Positions 1 through 5,105 of a stretch of 5,356 nucleotides of DNA are shown here, piece by piece; within the stretch, counting starts at the first letter, position 1, and every line of letters begins with the position of its first letter. The notes under the pieces were generated by a model. It was given only the letters and a program-made list of their open reading frames with translations. It searched no databases and was not told the DNA's origin. Position numbers and translations under genes: made by a program. The stretch comes from Promethearchaeota archaeon (GTDB taxonomy: Archaea; Asgardarchaeota; Lokiarchaeia; Sigynarchaeales; SOKP01), in assembly GCA_030668025.1 (NCBI GenBank), contig DAOUUT010000253.1, forward strand, positions 1 to 5,356, in the 5' to 3' direction.

Positions 1-183
1 ATATAATTCAGAATCTATTTTTATATGGTGGTCGTGATAACAGATTAAATTATTGTCTTTTGTAAGTTGGAGATCAGTTTCTATACTTACTCCTATTTCT
101 ACCGCATTTTTAAAGCAAGGAATTGTATTTTCTATACAATTTCCCATTCCTCCTCTGTGAGCAAATATATGTGTTTTTTTCAT
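1..183 (-). CDS. Glycerophosphodiester phosphodiesterase (GDPD family), N-terminal part
   Basis: Partial gene cut by the left edge; 61 codons are visible, reading leftward from an ATG whose complement is at 181-183. The protein opens directly on the first barrel strand with FAHRGG (residues 7-12), followed by ENT at 18-20, IETD at 34-37, TKD at 41-43 and YHDHH at 49-53. These are the ordered GDPD signatures: His9 and His50 match the two catalytic histidines, Glu35 and Asp37 match metal ligands, and Arg10 belongs to the HRG motif. The family hydrolyses glycerophosphodiesters to an alcohol plus glycerol-3-phosphate (or its archaeal stereoisomer), using a divalent metal. No signal peptide precedes the domain, so a cytoplasmic UgpQ-like enzyme is likely. 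It diverges from the membrane protein at 292. Family assignment is firm; the substrate is unknown and the C-terminal two thirds or so is outside the window. Confidence 0.9.
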   Translation of the reverse strand, partial: MKKTHIFAHRGGMGNCIENTIPCFKNAVEIGVSIETDLQLTKDNNLICYHDHHIKIDSELY

Positions 184-291
184 AATTTATGGAAATTAGT
201 AATTAATTAGTTCTAATACGATAAAAAAGATAATTTTTAAAGAAATTTAAATTACTATTATTACTTAATTTTCAATTAAAAATTGATTTAT
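184..291. promoter_or_regulatory. Divergent intergenic promoter region
   Basis: A 108-bp, very AT-rich spacer lies between two genes that point away from each other, so it must hold the promoters of both unless transcription enters from outside. A self-complementary 10-mer, AATTTAAATT (244-253), lies about 40-48 bases ahead of the ATG at 292 and about 61-70 ahead of the minus-strand ATG. It could act as a TATA-like box in either direction. A perfect hairpin, TCAATT-AAA-AATTGA (272-286), ends five bases before the ATG at 292. No Shine-Dalgarno is visible on either side. Assignments are weak because A+T is so high that TATA-like strings are common. Confidence 0.4.
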
Positions 292-1128
292 ATGTCAGAA
301 AACGAAATACAGCCTAATGATAAAAAGTCATTTTCCATTAAATCAAAGAATTATATCAAAAATCTATTTGATTTTTCTCAGTACGGCATAAAAACCATTT
401 TATACATTATTTTATTTGCAGCATTAGTAGTTATTTCATTAGGGTTGCTCTGGTATATTTATTTAGGCGGTGGCGAAACACTTTTACTAACTATAGTAGT
501 AGGGTTCATTACTCCAATTTATCTTTGGGGTATTTTTGGAATTCTGTTGTTTATATTAATAATGGGAATACAAGGACTTTTAGTTCCAATCCCCTCCGAA
601 ATAGTTCTTCTTGCAGCCGGAATGATTTGGGGATTAGTCGGGGGTGGAATCATGGGCGTTATTGGTTCAATGGCCGCAGCTTTATTGTGTTTTTACATAA
701 GTAGAAAGGGCGGCCGTCCACTCGCTGAGAAGTTTGTAGGAAAAAGTGCAATATCTTTAGCCGATGATTTTATCCATAAATATGGAATGTCTGCGATAAT
801 CATCGCAAGATTATTGCCATTTATAGCCTTTGATCCAATTTCTTACACGGCGGGTCTTGTGGATTTAGACGTTAAGAAATATTCTTTAGGAACATTTATT
901 GGAGCAATTCCTAGAGCGTTCTTTTATTCTTGGCTTGGTGCTTCTTTAATGGTTGGTATAACCTTTCCTATAAGCCTAATTGATTTACCAACTGAACAAG
1001 TTGAAGCTTTATCTGTAAATTTCAATAATGTGTTATTAATTGTGTTAGTAGTTTTAGTCGTCATGTTTGTAGCATATTATATTACAAGCAAACATTATGA
1101 AAAGAAGAAATCGCAGAAAAACGATTAA
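292..1128 (+). CDS. VTT-domain (DedA / TVP38-TMEM64 family) membrane protein
   Basis: A 278-aa polytopic membrane protein. A polar, Lys-rich N-terminus (about 1-33) is followed by hydrophobic segments near 34-56, 63-98, 99-137, 160-190, 197-220 and 246-266, ending in a charged tail (KHYEKKK). The centre carries VTT/DedA hallmarks: PIPSE at 99-103 leading into a Gly-rich re-entrant stretch, YISRKGGRP at 135-143, ARLLPFIAFDPISYTAGL at 172-189 (Arg173, Pro176, Asp181), and GAIPRAFFYSWLGASL at 204-219. Family members are membrane proteins, several of them shown to be lipid flippases or scramblases (bacterial DedA/UptA, eukaryotic TMEM41B and VMP1). The lipid moved here, if any, is unknown. The ATG at 292 is chosen over an in-frame TTG at 283 that lies inside a hairpin and adds only three residues. 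The gene looks single and diverges from a phosphodiesterase, which fits a lipid-related role only loosely. Confidence 0.87.
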   Translation: MSENEIQPNDKKSFSIKSKNYIKNLFDFSQYGIKTILYIILFAALVVISLGLLWYIYLGGGETLLLTIVVGFITPIYLWGIFGILLFILIMGIQGLLVPIPSEIVLLAAGMIWGLVGGGIMGVIGSMAAALLCFYISRKGGRPLAEKFVGKSAISLADDFIHKYGMSAIIIARLLPFIAFDPISYTAGLVDLDVKKYSLGTFIGAIPRAFFYSWLGASLMVGITFPISLIDLPTEQVEALSVNFNNVLLIVLVVLVVMFVAYYITSKHYEKKKSQKND

Positions 1129-1158
1129 GCTACTAACTCAGAATAAATTTAGTCAGCA

Positions 1159-1192
1159 TATAATGAATTATTTCTTTTTTCTTTTCATTATA
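1159..1192 (+). repeat. Perfect 9-bp inverted repeat around a T-rich tract
   Basis: TATAATGAA (1159-1167) and TTCATTATA (1184-1192) are exact reverse complements, separated by 16 pyrimidine-rich bases (TTATTTCTTTTTTCTT). The T-rich spacer could end the upstream transcript, whose stop is at 1126-1128, since archaeal termination commonly uses U-rich stretches. The right arm overlaps a TATA-like box, so the dyad could instead bind a regulator of the next gene. The two roles are not exclusive; neither is shown. Confidence 0.45.
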
Positions 1193-1195
1193 AAG
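1188..1195 (+). promoter_or_regulatory. TATA-like box ahead of the membrane protein / esterase unit
   Basis: TTATAAAG lies 69 bases before the ATG at 1257. A start of transcription about 25 bases downstream would give a leader of about 40 bases. Close matches occur at 3383, 3820 and 4991, also ahead of genes, which supports it as a real element in this genome. Confidence 0.45.
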
Positions 1196-1256
1196 TTTTA
1201 TTAGTGATTACAACAAAAGTAGTTTTAATTGAAATTAAAAAAAAATCTTGAAACAA

Positions 1257-1709
1257 ATGTTAGAAAAAAGCAATATTCCTAAAAAATTAGCGAAAAGCCT
1301 TAGCCAATTAGGTATCTTTTTGCATATTCTAACCTGTGCCTTTGGAATCATGTATTTCTCTTTCCCCGTTAATGCTTTCATATTTGATATATTTGGAGTT
1401 ATCTTAATCGCGTCCTGGCTCCACAATATCCTAATTCTTCTTATAGACGATTCCTATCTTAATAAATCAACCGTAATAGGAAAAAAGCTTAATAGATTAA
1501 CTTACTACAACATAGTTTTATTCATAATCGGAGTGTTATTGATTTTATTTGGCGTAATTCTTACGGCATTCATTTTAGATGGACTTCTTTTCCTTATAGC
1601 CTATCTCATGATTATCATTGGATTTTTTGAAATCGAAACGATTAGTTTACAGCTTACTCTTACTACTTTTTTAAACATTGATAATAGAGGTGTATGGAAA
1701 TTTGAATAA
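1257..1709 (+). CDS. Four-helix membrane protein of unknown function, first gene of an overlapping pair
   Basis: A 150-aa hydrophobic protein that I do not recognise. A short Lys-rich N-terminus (MLEKSNIPKKLAK) precedes four likely membrane segments, near residues 19-42, 43-65, 80-105 and 106-128. Polar loops separate them, one of which (DDSYLNKSTVIGKKLNR) is basic. The tail is about 20 residues and ends VWKFE. There are no catalytic or metal-binding motifs. The ATG at 1257 is preferred to an in-frame TTG at 1248 that would add three residues. Its stop overlaps the start of the following esterase in another frame, so the two are almost certainly co-transcribed and probably translationally coupled. 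A partner, chaperone or lipid-facing subunit for the esterase is possible but is inference from position alone. Confidence 0.72.
   Translation: MLEKSNIPKKLAKSLSQLGIFLHILTCAFGIMYFSFPVNAFIFDIFGVILIASWLHNILILLIDDSYLNKSTVIGKKLNRLTYYNIVLFIIGVLLILFGVILTAFILDGLLFLIAYLMIIIGFFEIETISLQLTLTTFLNIDNRGVWKFE
1687..1692 (+). promoter_or_regulatory. Shine-Dalgarno GAGGTG that favours the TTG start at 1702
   Basis: GAGGTG is complementary to the conserved CACCTC at the 3' end of archaeal 16S rRNA. It sits nine bases before TTG at 1702, inside the last codons of the preceding gene. It is the clearest Shine-Dalgarno in the window and supports re-initiation within the overlap. The GTG at 1690 is part of the same string and is therefore less likely to be the start itself. 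Confidence 0.45.
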
Positions 1710-2991
1710 TCCGACTTTACTGAAATCACTAAAACTATTACTCGTAATTATGAGCATTTCGACCTTTATCATTGGAATTTACTTTACAATCGTAATTTTT
1801 ATTCCTCTTGAAGATGGGATATCGAGTTCTTTGTCATATTTTATAGCTCAAATTTCTGGTTTTCTAATGTTTTTATATCTTATTCCAACGATACTTTTGA
1901 TAAAACTAATCCCTGAAATTAAAAGAAGAAGTCTAGTGAAAAAAATTATTTTAGTTTTTGGGCTAAGCTTAACCTTTCTTAACGCCCTACCATTAATAGC
2001 TACACCAATTTCAATCCAAACTGCGGAAAATGAATTCAATGTTGTTTACGGCGAAGATTGGAGGGCACAGATACCCTTAAATGCAGATTCTTATTTTTTA
2101 CCCACTCAACTTAACCTATATAATTACTTCTTAGGGTTTTCACATAGAGATTGCAACGTAGATACTGATATAAAATACTACGACAACGATGGGGTCCAGC
2201 TCTATTTCGATGTATATTACCCCAAATCTACAACCGCACAATTACCTGGAAACAACAGCGTAATCATTAAAATTCACGGAGGAGGCTGGCAATTTGGCGA
2301 TAAAAGCTTAGGAAATGTATTAGTGCTAAATAAGTATCTTGCAGCTCAAGGGTATGTAGTGTTTGATATTCAATATGGTCTGTTAGACGGTGGAGACTCT
2401 TCTTTTATTCCTACGCCAGATCATGTTAGAGGGGATTTAACTCTACACGATATGGTTTACCAAATAGGAAACTTTACCAAACAGTTAGAAACAACATTTG
2501 CAAGCACATACAATGCGAATTTAGACTCTGTTTTTATCATGGGTGGCTCAGCTGGCGCTCATTTGACAGGTGTCATAGGGTTAGGATACAACGACCCTTA
2601 TTTCGCTGGAAACTTTAGCAATGCCTTAAATATTAAAGGAATCATCCCCATTTATCCTCCAAACTTCGCTGATCCTTATTTTACGCATGGTTCTTTATCA
2701 AGATTAATCCCTGGAGATCCAATATCAAACCCTTTAGCGTTCGAAAAATTTACCCCTAGTAATTTAGCCGATGCGACCGATCCGCCCGCTATGATTTTCC
2801 AAGGTTTAAGAGATGATTTGGTCCCATTAATAAACGCTGAAACGATAAAAAGCGCACTAAATGCCAACGGGGTAGATTGTATGCTCTTGACTTTTCCCTT
2901 TGCAGCGCATGCTAGCGATCTTATCGTAGGTAATACTTTTTCGCAGGTCTGGGTTTACTATCTTGAAAGATTTCTTTACTTAGAACAATAG
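1702..2991 (+). CDS. Membrane-anchored alpha/beta hydrolase (esterase/lipase, HGGG type)
   Basis: A 429-aa protein with an N-terminal membrane domain of three helices (about 9-35, 43-70 and 78-103) and a C-terminal alpha/beta hydrolase domain (about 150-429). The oxyanion-hole motif is IHGGGWQFGDKS (from His192). The nucleophile elbow is MGGSAGAHLTG (Ser283). The acid is the Asp in GLRDDLVP (Asp371), and the base is His403 in FPFAAHASD. All catalytic residues are therefore present. The loop between helices 1 and 2 is acidic (LEDG) and that between helices 2 and 3 is basic (EIKRRSLVKK), which by the positive-inside rule puts the catalytic domain outside the cell. It resembles the carboxylesterase / BD-FAE-like HGGG families; the substrate is unknown. 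Start candidates are TTG 1678, GTG 1690, TTG 1702 (with a Shine-Dalgarno) and ATG 1750. The last would shorten helix 1. It overlaps the preceding gene by eight bases with the chosen start. Confidence 0.85.
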   Translation: MNNPTLLKSLKLLLVIMSISTFIIGIYFTIVIFIPLEDGISSSLSYFIAQISGFLMFLYLIPTILLIKLIPEIKRRSLVKKIILVFGLSLTFLNALPLIATPISIQTAENEFNVVYGEDWRAQIPLNADSYFLPTQLNLYNYFLGFSHRDCNVDTDIKYYDNDGVQLYFDVYYPKSTTAQLPGNNSVIIKIHGGGWQFGDKSLGNVLVLNKYLAAQGYVVFDIQYGLLDGGDSSFIPTPDHVRGDLTLHDMVYQIGNFTKQLETTFASTYNANLDSVFIMGGSAGAHLTGVIGLGYNDPYFAGNFSNALNIKGIIPIYPPNFADPYFTHGSLSRLIPGDPISNPLAFEKFTPSNLADATDPPAMIFQGLRDDLVPLINAETIKSALNANGVDCMLLTFPFAAHASDLIVGNTFSQVWVYYLERFLYLEQ

Positions 2992-2996
2992 TTTTC

Positions 2997-3009
2997 TTTT
3001 TTTTTTTTT
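2997..3009 (+). terminator. T13 terminator after the esterase
   Basis: Thirteen consecutive T residues begin six bases after the TAG stop (2989-2991), preceded by GTTTTC. A bare T-tract with no strong GC stem is the standard form of intrinsic archaeal termination. It closes the two-gene unit. Confidence 0.75.
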
Positions 3010-3074
3010 CCGAGATTAAAGAAACTAAGTATGATATTGTGATACTATTTCTGTTTTTAATTTTTGAAATTTGA

Positions 3075-3260
3075 ATGTTTGATATGAATAACGATGAAAA
3101 TCTAGCAATTAAGAAAAGCGAGAATTTTGCAGACAATCAACCATCCCTATCAAAACTATACAAAGAACTTAATCAAGCGATCAATTCTAACAATATCCAA
3201 TCTATTTGGGAACTTTCTAAAACAATTACAAGATACCACTTTAGAACGATCGATAGTTAA
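3075..3260 (+). CDS. Small hydrophilic protein of unknown function (61 aa)
   Basis: An unrecognised 61-aa reading frame. The first 23 residues are polar and charged with many Asn, Asp and Glu. From SLSKLYKELNQ onward (about 24-52) the pattern suits one or two amphipathic helices, ending RYHFRTIDS. There is no signal peptide, membrane segment, Cys pair or known motif. The ATG at 3075 is taken as start; ATG 3084 is in frame and would remove three residues. There is no Shine-Dalgarno. It is flanked by a T13 terminator upstream and a small hairpin on its stop codon downstream, so it would be a single-gene transcript. The sequence is protein-like rather than random for such AT-rich DNA, but a chance frame cannot be excluded. 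Confidence 0.5.
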   Translation: MFDMNNDENLAIKKSENFADNQPSLSKLYKELNQAINSNNIQSIWELSKTITRYHFRTIDS

Positions 3261-3277
3261 GTAGGATCATTTAACTA
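3254..3277 (+). repeat. 7-bp inverted repeat spanning the stop of the small protein gene
   Basis: TAGTTAA (3254-3260) and TTAACTA (3271-3277) are exact reverse complements with a ten-base loop; the left arm contains the TAA stop. It may be a weak terminator or mRNA-end structure, but no T-tract follows directly. Confidence 0.3.
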
Positions 3278-3475
3278 CAAGTATTTAATAAAGAATCGGC
3301 TACTATCTAAACATTTTAAAGCTTAAATTAGGTTAAGTTAATACATTAGTTAAATCACTCAGGTTTTATTTAATAAATCAAGTTATAAAATTTGATGCAA
3401 AATTATTTAAAGTTACACTCTACTTTAATAATAATTAAATTAATTTTGAATTTAATCAATAAGAAGGGGTTCTAA
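3261..3475. other. Non-coding spacer between the two small protein genes
   Basis: A 215-bp AT-rich stretch with frequent stops and no convincing reading frame or RNA gene on either strand. It contains several TTAA-rich strings (for example GGTTAAGTTAA and TTAGTTAAAT around 3330-3355), the possible TATA box at 3383 and, at the right end, the purine-rich AAGAAGGGG (3461-3469) before the next ATG. No clear repeat array is seen. Confidence 0.5.
3383..3390 (+). promoter_or_regulatory. TATA-like box for the 83-aa protein gene
   Basis: TTATAAAA lies 93 bases before the ATG at 3476, implying a leader of about 60 bases if transcription starts about 25 bases downstream. It matches the boxes at 1188, 3820 and 4991 in its first seven bases. 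Other AT-rich candidates nearer the gene (around 3403-3412 and 3424-3431) cannot be ruled out. Confidence 0.35.
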
Positions 3476-3727
3476 ATGTTTTTATACGGGAATTATAACG
3501 ATATTTTAGAAGATATGTTTGGCCAGAAATTAAATTGGTTAAAGGAAGAATTTTACTATTTATTTAAGTTTAGACAACATAAATATAATCAAAAAGACAA
3601 AAAACTTGCTCATCAGATTCTAAAAACTTTTATTGAGAGTGTAAATCCTTCTATTAATGAAAGAATGAACGAGTTATTGCTAGAAACCGTAGAAGCTATT
3701 GAGAAAAAATATATTGGTCTTTTTTAA
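3476..3727 (+). CDS. Small helical protein of unknown function (83 aa)
   Basis: An unrecognised 83-aa protein. It begins MFLYGNYNDILEDMFG, continues with an aromatic-rich amphipathic stretch (WLKEEFYYLFKF, 21-32), a basic turn (RQHKYNQKDKK), and two further likely helices (about 44-55 and 58-79) ending KKYIGLF. It looks all-alpha and cytoplasmic; there are no Cys residues and no membrane segment. The ATG at 3476 is preceded at 3461-3469 by AAGAAGGGG, a purine-rich run that stands out in this AT-rich DNA and may act as a weak ribosome binding site. A T7 tract follows the stop, so it appears to be its own transcription unit. No function can be assigned. Confidence 0.68.
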   Translation: MFLYGNYNDILEDMFGQKLNWLKEEFYYLFKFRQHKYNQKDKKLAHQILKTFIESVNPSINERMNELLLETVEAIEKKYIGLF

Positions 3728-3736
3728 GTTATATTA

Positions 3737-3743
3737 TTTTTTT
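3737..3743 (+). terminator. T7 tract after the 83-aa protein gene
   Basis: Seven consecutive T residues begin ten bases after the TAA stop, followed by further T-rich sequence (CAAATTTTC). This is consistent with U-tract termination in archaea. Confidence 0.5.
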
Positions 3744-3789
3744 CAAATTTTCATTCTAATTTTGGTAATAGAATTTATATTGAATTTGC

Positions 3790-3810
3790 CTATTTTATTA
3801 TATAAAATAG
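3790..3810 (+). repeat. 21-bp perfect palindrome (9-bp arms) upstream of a TATA box
   Basis: CTATTTTAT (3790-3798) and ATAAAATAG (3802-3810) are exact reverse complements around a three-base centre, TAT. The element ends nine bases before the TATA-like box at 3820, where an operator or activator site would be placed. It could equally be a hairpin at the 3' end of the preceding transcript. Confidence 0.5.
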
Positions 3811-3819
3811 CATTATGCA

Positions 3820-3827
3820 TTATAAAT
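3820..3827 (+). promoter_or_regulatory. TATA box for the longin-like/winged-helix gene
   Basis: TTATAAAT lies 46 bases before the ATG at 3866. Transcription starting about 25 bases downstream would leave a leader of about 15-20 bases with no Shine-Dalgarno, a common archaeal arrangement. The same 8-mer recurs at 4991 ahead of hdrC. Confidence 0.5.
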
Positions 3828-3865
3828 CGATTTGATATAATACTATAATTTAACAGCTCACTAAA

Positions 3866-4942
3866 ATGGAACGATTAATTATTGTTCATTGGAATAAAAG
3901 TACGGGTCCAATTCCAATAATTCAATACCCTCCTGAGGGAGCGTATCCTTCGAAGGACATATTCTTGAAAATTTGGGCTCAACACGATTTAAATAAGGAG
4001 GATGCGTTAATTGAACTTAAAGAAAAAGATCGTAATATTATATCTGTTATACAAGAGTACGAAGGAGAAATTTATTTTTTGTGTTTATTTTTCACGTCAA
4101 AAAGTAAACTACTTTTTAGCGAGGTAATTTCTTCCGACATATTAGCAATTATTACTAAAAATTTATTAGAACTTATAAACACGAATAAAATTACGAGAAC
4201 CATCTCTGAAGCGTTTAATACGATAAAGAATTACAATAAAATTGAAGGAGAAGATTTAATTAATTTTTTTCAAGAAAAGATAAAATATACCATATTACAA
4301 ATTCTTCGAAATGGTGTAATTTCTAAAGTAGAATTAACTGAAACTCTCCGGCAAGATTACGGTTTTTCGACCGTTAATCTTGATTTATTGTTGATATCCT
4401 TCATCCGAGAAAAACTAATTTTGAAAAAAGCCATTTCAGGAAGTAAAGAATGTTATTTTCTAATCAAAGATCTTTCTTATACTAGAGTACCTCCTGAAAA
4501 ATTACCAGATGAGGGGACAGAGGAAAAACCATTGAAAAAATTCAAAAAAGAATTTGTTAAATTATTTTCTAATTATAATTGTAGTCAAGAAATTGAAAAT
4601 AAGGAAAATATCAATTTTCTAATTGATAAGGATGTGTTTAACTTAATCAAAGTTCTAAGAAAGAAGGAACTAACTGTAAACGAAAGTATCATTATTTTAA
4701 GTAATAATGAAGAACTATTTGAAGAATTATTAGAAAAAAAACTCATATTTGAAGCAAAAGGGAATGTGTACCTCTTTAGCGATATTCGTTTTATTAAATT
4801 TACTCCGTACTACATTATTCAGTTATTAGTAGAAAGGTATCAGAAGCAAGAAATTTCTTTAGATCAATACTTATGTCATTTAAAGTTGTTAACTAACCAG
4901 CTTAACAGCCAACCGTCAATTTTGGATTATAATGTAATTTAA
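3866..4942 (+). CDS. Longin-like domain protein with two winged-helix-like modules (Asgard-type)
   Basis: A 358-aa soluble protein. Residues 1-105 read as beta-beta-alpha-beta-beta-beta-alpha: strand ERLIIVHWN, turn TGP (13-15), strand IPIIQYPP, helix 30-42, strands near 48-53, 57-65 and 67-77, and a long helix 84-105. That order is the one expected of a longin (profilin-like) fold. Residues 136-203 look like a winged helix: helix YTILQILRNG, a second helix VELTETLRQDY, a third around 168-183, then a wing with SGSKECYFLI. After a Lys-rich linker (210-240), residues 252-305 look like a second, degenerate winged helix ending NVYLFSDI. Longin domains in Asgard archaea are linked to small GTPases and trafficking-like roles; winged helices bind DNA or proteins. 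The role here is unknown. It is a single gene with its own TATA box and no Shine-Dalgarno. Domain calls rest on secondary-structure reading, without a profile search. Confidence 0.8.
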   Translation: MERLIIVHWNKSTGPIPIIQYPPEGAYPSKDIFLKIWAQHDLNKEDALIELKEKDRNIISVIQEYEGEIYFLCLFFTSKSKLLFSEVISSDILAIITKNLLELINTNKITRTISEAFNTIKNYNKIEGEDLINFFQEKIKYTILQILRNGVISKVELTETLRQDYGFSTVNLDLLLISFIREKLILKKAISGSKECYFLIKDLSYTRVPPEKLPDEGTEEKPLKKFKKEFVKLFSNYNCSQEIENKENINFLIDKDVFNLIKVLRKKELTVNESIIILSNNEELFEELLEKKLIFEAKGNVYLFSDIRFIKFTPYYIIQLLVERYQKQEISLDQYLCHLKLLTNQLNSQPSILDYNVI

Positions 4943-4950
4943 TTACATTA
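4930..4950 (+). repeat. 21-bp perfect palindrome (10-bp arms) over the stop codon
   Basis: TAATGTAATT (4930-4939) and AATTACATTA (4941-4950) are exact reverse complements around a single T. The TAA stop of the longin-like gene (4940-4942) is at the centre. No T-tract follows immediately (AAATAATTTTATG), so a terminator role is uncertain; a binding site or an mRNA-end hairpin are alternatives. Confidence 0.45.
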
Positions 4951-4990
4951 AAATAATTTTATGTTATCTTAAAACATGTTCGAATAACCT

Positions 4991-4998
4991 TTATAAAT
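4991..4998 (+). promoter_or_regulatory. TATA box for hdrC
   Basis: TTATAAAT, identical to the box at 3820, lies 115 bases before the ATG at 5106. A transcript starting near 5018-5022 would carry a leader of about 85 bases and would exclude the in-frame TTG at 5013 as a start codon. Confidence 0.45.
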
Positions 4999-5105
4999 AT
5001 TAAAATCAAATTTTGATCACCATTTCCAATAATTTTTTTATAATCAATGATGAATCTCTTTTAGGTAGTGAAATATTCCGGATAAATAATGAAATAATTA
5101 ATAAG

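Noticed and set aside
283..291. TTG at 283 as start of the VTT protein
   Set aside because: It lies within the right arm of a hairpin, adds only three residues and has no ribosome binding site; the ATG at 292 is more plausible.
1235..1426. Minus-strand 63-codon frame opposite the four-helix membrane protein gene
   Set aside because: It lies inside and antisense to a convincing membrane protein gene and has no upstream signals of its own.
1660..1715. Possible frameshifted single gene joining the four-helix membrane protein to the esterase
   Set aside because: The two frames overlap only over about 35 bases, a Shine-Dalgarno sits in the right place for a separate start, and there is no slippery homopolymer at the junction; an overlapping operon explains it better.
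1848..2039. Minus-strand 63-codon frame opposite the esterase gene (a second lies at 2676-2867)
   Set aside because: Both are antisense to a gene with intact catalytic motifs and show no recognisable protein features.
3028..3046. Short dyad AGTAT / ATACT between the esterase terminator and the 61-aa gene
   Set aside because: The arms are only five bases, which is expected by chance in DNA this AT-rich.
2921..3136. Minus-strand 71-codon frame crossing the T13 tract
   Set aside because: It reads the terminator as a poly-lysine run and overlaps the ends of two plus-strand genes; it looks like a by-product of base composition.
5047..5064. ATGATGA resembling a box C of a C/D small RNA, and a five-codon upstream frame (MMNLF)
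   Set aside because: No matching D box (CTGA) or second C/D pair lies at a suitable distance, and a five-codon frame cannot be told from chance.
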